A stretch of DNA of 12,274 nt from the NCBI GenBank assembly GCA_027577415.1, contig JANBQS010000772.1, forward strand, positions 1-12,274, in the 5' to 3' direction. Under the pieces are notes generated by a model that searched no databases, was not told the origin of the DNA, and worked only from the letters and a program-made list of their open reading frames with translations. Source of the DNA: Coemansia sp. RSA 922. Its lineage: Eukaryota; Kickxellomycota; Kickxellomycetes; Kickxellales; Kickxellaceae. A program made the position numbers and the translations under genes. Positions 7,101 to 12,274 of this stretch are shown one piece after another (position 1 is the first letter of the stretch; each line of letters begins with the position of its first letter).

Positions 7101-7496
7101 GCGAGACGGAGCACCGTTCAGCAAACACTACATACCCAGCTAACCTCCATATTAGCATTTCATTTTTTCACTCATTCATATCATCTCTTACTTTTTTATA
7201 TCAGTACCAACAAGCTTCTCTATACCTCTTTTTAGTCTTCAGACACTACTCTAAAGTACTATCTAGCAGCTGCCTTCTCAGAATTTCAGAAAAATATATA
7301 AGGATTGGAAAGTGATGTTTCATGGATGCAAGAAGGAATACATTTATTTTTTGCACTCTAAGCGATCGTGCTTTGTGATCGTGCGATATGATCAGGATTT
7401 TCTTTATATGAAACATGTCTTCTCGCTTGGATCAAAAACGGATCAGATACTGATAAAAAAGTTATATTTACTAAGAAAAGAAAGCTAGATCCACTT
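7101..7496. terminator. Convergent 3' flanks of the 843-aa gene and the TBC gene
   Basis: This 396-bp gap separates two stop codons that face each other, so both mRNAs must end here. The DNA is AT-rich with T-rich tracts on the plus strand (7160-7240) and AAAAATATATAAGG near 7290-7305. Minus-strand T/A-rich sequence follows the TBC stop (7440-7490). There is no canonical AATAAA that I can place confidently for either gene. A small GATCGTGC direct repeat sits in the middle. Confidence 0.5.
7364..7384. repeat. Direct repeat GATCGTGC x2
   Basis: GATCGTGC occurs at 7364-7371 and again at 7377-7384, five bases apart, followed by CGATATGATCA. It lies between convergent genes. It may be a protein-binding site or chance; no further copies were noticed in the window. 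Confidence 0.4.
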
Positions 7497-10130
7497 TCAG
7501 AACTTGGATCCACGAGCAAAGATGATGTGAACTGATTCGGATATCTCTGGGAGAGCAGCAATGGCATCTGGAGCCCGCTCCTTGCCAGCTTTCTTGCTTA
7601 CGTTGTCCTCTGTAGAAGAGTCGGGAGTGCGCTCATTGCCGTTTGCCTCGCCGCCCAGAGCCGGAGAGGGCTCCTCCGAAGTGCTGGTACTGACGACAGG
7701 CTCCTCCCACTCGAATGATATTAGCGGTACTTCCGGATCAATTGGTGCGCCAGACCGCTCGGCGACAGGGATCGCACTTGACTCGGCTTCAGCCTCACTA
7801 GTGTTGGCGACAATATTGGAAATGGCAAAGAGAGGCAAATTGCGCTCCCTACGAGCTTGCTCGACAACTTGTACGCGATAGCGGACCTTGTAGAAGCACA
7901 TCTCGGCACCCTTGAGCGCGTCGTTCAAATCGATCGTCTCTGAAAGATCCTGTACATACTTTAGCACTTCTTCCGGCGACAAGAGATGGTCCATGATGAC
8001 ATCGGCATGACGCTGCAAAATAGCCAGGGCGACAAACAGCACAAAGCGATCGGTCAAGTAATCGGTCCACAGAACCTCCCACAGCCGCAAGATGTTCTCA
8101 AAGCTGAACTCACGCTTGAACCAGATCAACAGCCAGCGGTAACAGCAAAACATGTTTGATGCGTCGCACTTTTCCAAGTGCCTAAACAGCCGCGGATTGG
8201 CAATTTCGACCAAGTGCGCCATCGTGGTTAGCTCGTCTTGCATTCCAGTTTGGTCGCGAAGGAAGTGCGAGCGCATACGCTTCATAAAAGCTGTGAACGC
8301 CCAGAACGTCGATGGCTCGTCCTGGTACACCGAGTAGATCGGCGCAAGCAAGTCTGACATTCCCTGAACGTAGCCCAGTGTCGCCATATCGTAGTAGTGG
8401 AACGTCATCAAGATGTCTTTCATCTGCTCCAAGCTGGCGCTCGAGCCTGGCAGGCCATGTGCAGCCAAGTTGGCCTCGTCGTCGCCGCCATATACAGAAT
8501 CAGTAGCAAACAAAGGCAGTGTGCGGTCTGTGCGCAGCACGTCCTTTTCGATGCGGCTGCTCTGCTCGATAAAGTCGTCGGATGTCTTCAGTTCGGGCTC
8601 GCTTAGCCACTTGTCTTTCAAGATCCAGTATTGCTCAGCGCGGTCCTTGTCAATGTCCTTGCGCTCTTGCTCGCTGCATCCCCAGGGGTAGATCTCCAAC
8701 AGGTACTTCCACACCATGGGCCGCATATCCTCCTCTATGCCGCCAGCAAATATAGCCTTGCGAACGTCATCAGAGCTGGCCAACAACCTAAATTCGGGGT
8801 TCGTGGCGCCCGAGGCAGGCTCAAAGAACCCAAACCACTGCTCGGCAGACAGCGGAGGGCGTGTCCGAATGGGTTGAGGCAAGTTGGCAGTTTGGTTTGT
8901 AGTAATAACCTCGAAAGCACCCAAGTCGCCATTCTCGGTAATCCACTCCTCCCAGATACTCATTGGACCCATGTCCCGCGACTTGCGATGCTCGCCTGAA
9001 GCGGCCATCCGAGACTCGCGCTCGCCGTCCTCATGCTGCTGGTCGATTATGTGCTGAGCCGCCCACTTCGCCAAGTAGATGCGCGCGCCCTCATACTCCT
9101 TCACCAAGCTTCCAGCAGCAGACTGTGCGTAGCCAAGACCGCTAAGCGATGGCGGGATGTAAGGGGCGACCTGGCGGCCAACAGGCGTGTCGATGAAAGA
9201 CGTCGCTGCGTCCTTTACTGTGCGAGTAATACGCGAGAACCGCTCGAGTATGCCCCAGCGCAGCTCCTTGACTTGGTGCATAAGTGGGTCCATGTTGCCG
9301 CTCATCGCCGAGTCAAGAATATCGGATGCATTACTGCCTTGAGCATCAGCTCTCTGCGAGCCGGCAAGCGGCTCCGACCGAGAAGTGCGCTGTCCTTGCG
9401 AGGCTTGTAGCAGCACAGAAGCATTGGGCGTGGCCGATCCACTAAGGATGATATGAGGTGACTTTGACTCGCGCAGCTCGTAGCGATTTGGATCGTCCAG
9501 TGAGCGCTCTATAGAGACTGCGTGAGCTAGCCACACCAGCAGTTCGTCGCCTCCCCAATGCCTAGTCATTCCAAGCATCGAGCTGGCCGATTCGTCGTCA
9601 TGGAACCACATGGGGGCAAGCGAAGTGCCGTCGACCATATTGAGAATAACTGAACCGTACCACTGCGTCAGTGACGGTGGGTGGATCAGCAATGAGGACA
9701 CGTCACCAACGGGCTTGCAGAATGCGTAGTTTGCAACGGCCGAGATGGAGCTCGCATGGCTCAGTGGCTCCGTTGACACCAGGATGCTGCTATCGTCTGA
9801 CAGCATGCTGATCGAGACCTGCGCTCCATCCTCTGTACCCGTATTGGCCGCGGCGTTGCCCTGGTTGGAAAAGTTTGGACAAAGCTCGACCTGCACATAT
9901 GACTCTTTGTCATGCTCTGAAAGCAGTGCCTCGGGCGTCCAGGCGACGTAGTACTGACCGTCGGGGCCTTGTACGATGCAAATAAAGCCCGAGATGCGCT
10001 CCCTCTTGTCAGTCGAGCGGTAAACATAAACCTTGCTCTTAGAGTACAGCAGCCTCACGCTGGCTACTTCGCTGACTATGCAATAGTCCGAGAACTCGGG
10101 CGACGTAGCTTCAACTGGTCCTCCGCCCAT
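7497..10130 (-). CDS. GYP7: Gyp7/TBC1D15-like Rab GTPase-activating protein
   Basis: A complete, intronless 877-aa protein starting at the ATG at 10128-10130. Gyp7-class proteins speed GTP hydrolysis by Ypt7/Rab7 and related Rabs on late endosomes and the vacuole. The N-terminal region (about 10-230) resembles the Rab-binding domain of TBC1D15/Gyp7: SKVYVYRSTDKRERISGFI near the start and the HWGGDELLVWL motif with glycines 193-194. A helical linker follows (LRWGILERFSRITRTVKDA, then APYIPPSLSGLG). The family-typical entry PPLSAEQWFGFF leads into the TBC domain, about 455-760, with MRPMVWKYLLEIYPW (W474). The arginine finger is R533 in IEKDVLRTDRT and the glutamine finger is Q589 in GYVQGMSDLLAP, so it should be active. 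The last 110 residues are Ser/Glu-rich and probably disordered. It is divergent from the AAA+ gene across 333 bp. The subfamily is well supported; which Rab it acts on is inferred. Confidence 0.9.
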   Translation of the reverse strand: MGGGPVEATSPEFSDYCIVSEVASVRLLYSKSKVYVYRSTDKRERISGFICIVQGPDGQYYVAWTPEALLSEHDKESYVQVELCPNFSNQGNAAANTGTEDGAQVSISMLSDDSSILVSTEPLSHASSISAVANYAFCKPVGDVSSLLIHPPSLTQWYGSVILNMVDGTSLAPMWFHDDESASSMLGMTRHWGGDELLVWLAHAVSIERSLDDPNRYELRESKSPHIILSGSATPNASVLLQASQGQRTSRSEPLAGSQRADAQGSNASDILDSAMSGNMDPLMHQVKELRWGILERFSRITRTVKDAATSFIDTPVGRQVAPYIPPSLSGLGYAQSAAGSLVKEYEGARIYLAKWAAQHIIDQQHEDGERESRMAASGEHRKSRDMGPMSIWEEWITENGDLGAFEVITTNQTANLPQPIRTRPPLSAEQWFGFFEPASGATNPEFRLLASSDDVRKAIFAGGIEEDMRPMVWKYLLEIYPWGCSEQERKDIDKDRAEQYWILKDKWLSEPELKTSDDFIEQSSRIEKDVLRTDRTLPLFATDSVYGGDDEANLAAHGLPGSSASLEQMKDILMTFHYYDMATLGYVQGMSDLLAPIYSVYQDEPSTFWAFTAFMKRMRSHFLRDQTGMQDELTTMAHLVEIANPRLFRHLEKCDASNMFCCYRWLLIWFKREFSFENILRLWEVLWTDYLTDRFVLFVALAILQRHADVIMDHLLSPEEVLKYVQDLSETIDLNDALKGAEMCFYKVRYRVQVVEQARRERNLPLFAISNIVANTSEAEAESSAIPVAERSGAPIDPEVPLISFEWEEPVVSTSTSEEPSPALGGEANGNERTPDSSTEDNVSKKAGKERAPDAIAALPEISESVHIIFARGSKF

Positions 10131-10463
10131 GACAATGTGAGTATAATTTGAATGGCTAGGTATATGTGAAAGTGAAAAAGGTATAGCCGATAATAGTAGT
10201 AGTAATTAGCAAGACATGAGGAAAGCAGCGAAGAAGAAAGGTGAAAGCCGTCGTGGCGGCAAAGGCGGGCTTTGAGTAAGTCTTGGCGTTGCAAAAAAGA
10301 CAGTCACATGATACCGAGCCCCACTCCCCTCAATCAAAGCGCAGTAGGCTTTGGGGACCACGTTACTAGCGTCTGGGCGTGGCGCGTGCCGATGTTTTGC
10401 CACCACATTTCTGTCGTCATACTAATCTTATCTCTCGTTTATTTATATATTAAGCCGTTGGAT
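10131..10463. promoter_or_regulatory. Divergent promoter region, GYP7 / AAA+ gene
   Basis: A 333-bp gap between two diverging ATGs must hold both promoters. There is no clean TATA box at a normal distance for either gene; TTATATATTA (10443-10452) is only about 12 bp before the AAA+ ATG. The plus-strand stretch just upstream is pyrimidine-rich (about 10405-10440). A (TAG)n-like tract, taatagtagtagtaat, lies near 10190-10206. The frame of the AAA+ gene is open through 10272-10463, so a longer N-terminus from ATG 10308 or 10392 cannot be excluded. Confidence 0.5.
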
Positions 10464-12274
10464 ATGGACTACTCGGCGACCTATAATGCTATTGTGCGCG
10501 AGGTAGGCGGCATAGACGACACAGTTGATCAGCTCCTCAGTCGATACGCCGACTTTGTCAGAGGGACGACCACACATCGGCGATATGCGAGTGTAGCGCC
10601 GTCTGGAGTTATCCTCAGCGGAATACCTGGTTGCGGAAAGACCAAGCTAGCTACAGTATTTGCTCGTTGCTCTGGGCTGCCGTTCCGCGTAGTGCACTGC
10701 CCTGATCTCTTCTTTGCCGATCAAGGAAAGAGTGAGGCGAGTTTGCTCGAATGCTTTGGCGGCACCAAAGCAAGCCCAAATGAGAGCGATAATAAGCGAG
10801 TGCTGGTCCTAGAAGAAATCGACGTATTGTCTGGATCGAAGCGATCAGACACAATGGAAGCGCGCATGTTTTCCTTGCTGCTGGATTGCATAAGCACATG
10901 TGGCGATGTGTTTGTTGTAGGCACTACCAGCCGACTAACAGCAGTGCCAGAGGAGTTGAGGCGACCGGGCAGACTGGATTCAGTTATCGATATACACTTG
11001 GGCGACTCCGCTGCTCGTGCCGCGGTACTACGGATCATGCTTGGTAAATTCAGCCAAATATCGCAGACAGAAGACGTTGACGCCATTGCCAAGCGAGCGC
11101 ACGGATTCACTGCAGCCGACCTACAGAGCCTCTGTCTACGGGTCTTTATGGAGTACAAGGGCGACGCAACAGCAGCTAATGTCTTAGCCATGGCGGAGAC
11201 GGTCAAGCCATCGAATCTCAGCTCGTTTCAGTCAAAGATCCCACGCGTGGCGTTTGCTGATATATTTGGCCTGGATCAGACCATCGCTCGTGTGCGCTCA
11301 CTAGTCGTTGAGCCACTGTTGCATCCCGAAAAGTACCAGGAAATGCAAGTGGATCCTCCTCGTGGCGCCTTGATCTATGGGCCGACAGGAACTGGAAAGT
11401 CTATGCTGTGCTGCGCAGTTGCCAACGAGCTTGCCATCAATGCGATCTGGGTAGATGCCTCGCAAATGCGCTCAATGATCGTAGGAGAGTCGGAGAAGGC
11501 CATAGCGGGATTGTTTGCTCAGGCGCGCAAGAGCGCACCGTGCGTATTGCTATTTGACCACGTAAGTACTAGGCCTTGCTTGCTGAGTAAAGGATGACTG
11601 TGAGGCAATTGCTAATCGATTTAGTAAAGATTATGCTTGGTGTAGATTGATGCGCTTGCGCCGCGGCGGGGAACTAGTCAGTCGTCGGAGAATACTAGCG
11701 ATCGGATTGTGACGAGTCTGCTCGTAGGTAAGTACCATTTTAGGAAATGTTGATTGAGCGCCATATTGCGTCATGCCTTTGCGAAGGGGGGCATGGGCGC
11801 GTGAGCGTGTTTGTGAATACTTTTTTAGCCATCTGTAACAATGTTTCCAAGCAATTCAGCAACTAGTCCTTCGTTTATTTGCTCACGCGGCCTTACAGCT
11901 CGAAACAGATACATGGCGAGATTGCCGACATTTTTCCACACCTTTCTTCGGTCTTTCTTTGTACGAGCGTAGACAGGCATATGGACACTAATTTCAGCAA
12001 TGGCATGTGATTGATGGCTGCTCCGCCTTTTGCTCCTTTTTTCCTCGTATTTTTGGCGTTAGAAATGGACGGATTTGGCGCACACTCTGGAAGACCACCG
12101 CACGCACCTGGTGTATTTGTTCTAGCAGGTAAGTCAAAGCTGGGATGATTTGATGACATGGTAGCGTTTGCTTCTGAAAGGACCTTCTTTTTCCCCCGTG
12201 TTTCTAAAGTTGCAATTCTGTAATGTAATGTAGTGACCAGTCGTCCGCATATCGTAGATCCCGCATTATTGCGT
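10464..12274 (+). CDS. Tandem AAA+ ATPase, AFG2/SPATA5L1-like (3' truncated by window)
   Basis: Four exons reconstructed: 10464-11561, 11646-11727, 12063-12128 and 12234 to the edge, 429 codons visible. Joined products across junctions read sensibly: LLFDH|IDALAPRR, SLLV|EMDGFG, VFVLA|VTSRPHIVDPALLR. Proteins of this Cdc48-related group form hexamers that unfold substrates; Afg2/Drg1 releases Rlp24 from pre-60S ribosomes, and human SPATA5-SPATA5L1 work together. D1 has Walker A GIPGCGKT (K59), Walker B VLVLEEID (113-120) and RRPGR (166-170). D2 begins at about VAFADIFGLDQ and has Walker A GPTGTGKS (K312) and Walker B LLFD-H-ID. Oddities: D1 Walker B has Glu for Asp (E117), D2 has His366 where the catalytic Glu is expected, and both sensor-1 positions are Ser (S156, S418) and not Asn. 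No Cdc48-type N domain precedes D1. An insert after EMDG recalls SPATA5L1. The alternative is another type II AAA such as Pex1, whose D2 also has TSRP. Confidence 0.8.
11562..11645 (+). other. Intron 1 of the AAA+ gene (84 nt)
   Basis: Donor GTAAGT, a branch-like TGCTAAT at about 11610-11616, and acceptor GTGTAG. Phase 0. It interrupts the D2 Walker B motif exactly between residues 366 and 367. If retained, translation stops after 11 intron codons (TGA about 11595-11597). Confidence 0.75.
11728..12062 (+). other. Intron 2 of the AAA+ gene (335 nt)
   Basis: Donor AG|GTAAGT, acceptor GGCGTTAG preceded by a long T/C tract (about 12020-12055). Phase 1, restoring EMDG across the junction, a conserved AAA feature. 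It is three to four times longer than the other two introns. An earlier acceptor-like CACTAATTTCAG ends at 11997; using it would give a stop codon five codons later (TGA 12012-12014). No ORF or RNA gene of note was seen inside. Confidence 0.75.
12129..12233 (+). other. Intron 3 of the AAA+ gene (105 nt)
   Basis: Donor AG|GTAAGT and acceptor AATGTAG. Phase 1, joining A to VTSRPHIVDPALLR, the sensor-1 strand and the segment before the arginine fingers. The branch site is not obvious (TTTCTAAAG near 12200 is a candidate). Confidence 0.75.

Noticed and set aside
7849..8082. Short ORFs inside GYP7 on both strands
   Set aside because: They are shadows of the conserved TBC domain frame.
11893..12159. 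88-codon minus-strand ORF over intron 2 and exon 3
   Set aside because: It crosses a well supported exon of the AAA+ gene and shows no motif.
1..12274. Mobile elements, CRISPR arrays, tRNA or rRNA genes
   Set aside because: No transposase or reverse transcriptase motifs, terminal repeats, regular spacer arrays or tRNA/rRNA signatures were found.

Overview
This is a compact eukaryotic nuclear window, most likely fungal. The reasons are mostly uninterrupted ORFs, TATA-led intergenic gaps of 0.3-0.7 kb, short GTAAGT/YAG introns, and a Gyp7-type TBC protein beside a CUL4-type cullin. An early-diverging fungus is my guess; the sequence alone does not prove the lineage. Several computed ORFs begin at TTG or GTG, which is not credible here, so I reset starts to ATG where needed.

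Layout. 1-597: no gene recognised; 3' flank of the next gene. 598-1038 (-): a 146-aa protein whose order of elements resembles a ubiquitin-like beta-grasp fold, with a faint elongin-B flavour. It has a clear TATA box. 1039-1585: divergent promoter region. 1586-3841 (+): full-length cullin-4 with an intact NEDD8 site. 3842-4568: a long gap with a GC-richer, hairpin-bearing segment ending in T9 (possible ncRNA or structured leader), then a TATA box and a uORF. 4569-7100 (+): an unrecognised 843-aa protein with an N-terminal membrane segment, an acidic degenerate-repeat region and an Asn/Gly/Leu-rich repeat region. 7101-7496: convergent 3' ends. 7497-10130 (-): Gyp7/TBC1D15-like Rab GTPase-activating protein with both catalytic fingers. 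10131-10463: divergent promoter region. 10464-12274 (+, runs off the edge): tandem AAA+ ATPase of the AFG2/SPATA5/SPATA5L1 group. I reconstructed four exons and three introns.

The genes do not form an operon-like system. Cullin-4 and the ubiquitin-like protein share an upstream region and could both belong to ubiquitin-ligase biology. Gyp7 acts in vacuolar membrane traffic. The AAA+ protein would act in ribosome biogenesis or another unfolding role. The least explained items are the 843-aa repeat protein, the ubiquitin-like protein next to CUL4, and the AAA+ protein, which appears to lack an N domain and has a His where the D2 Walker B catalytic Glu should be.
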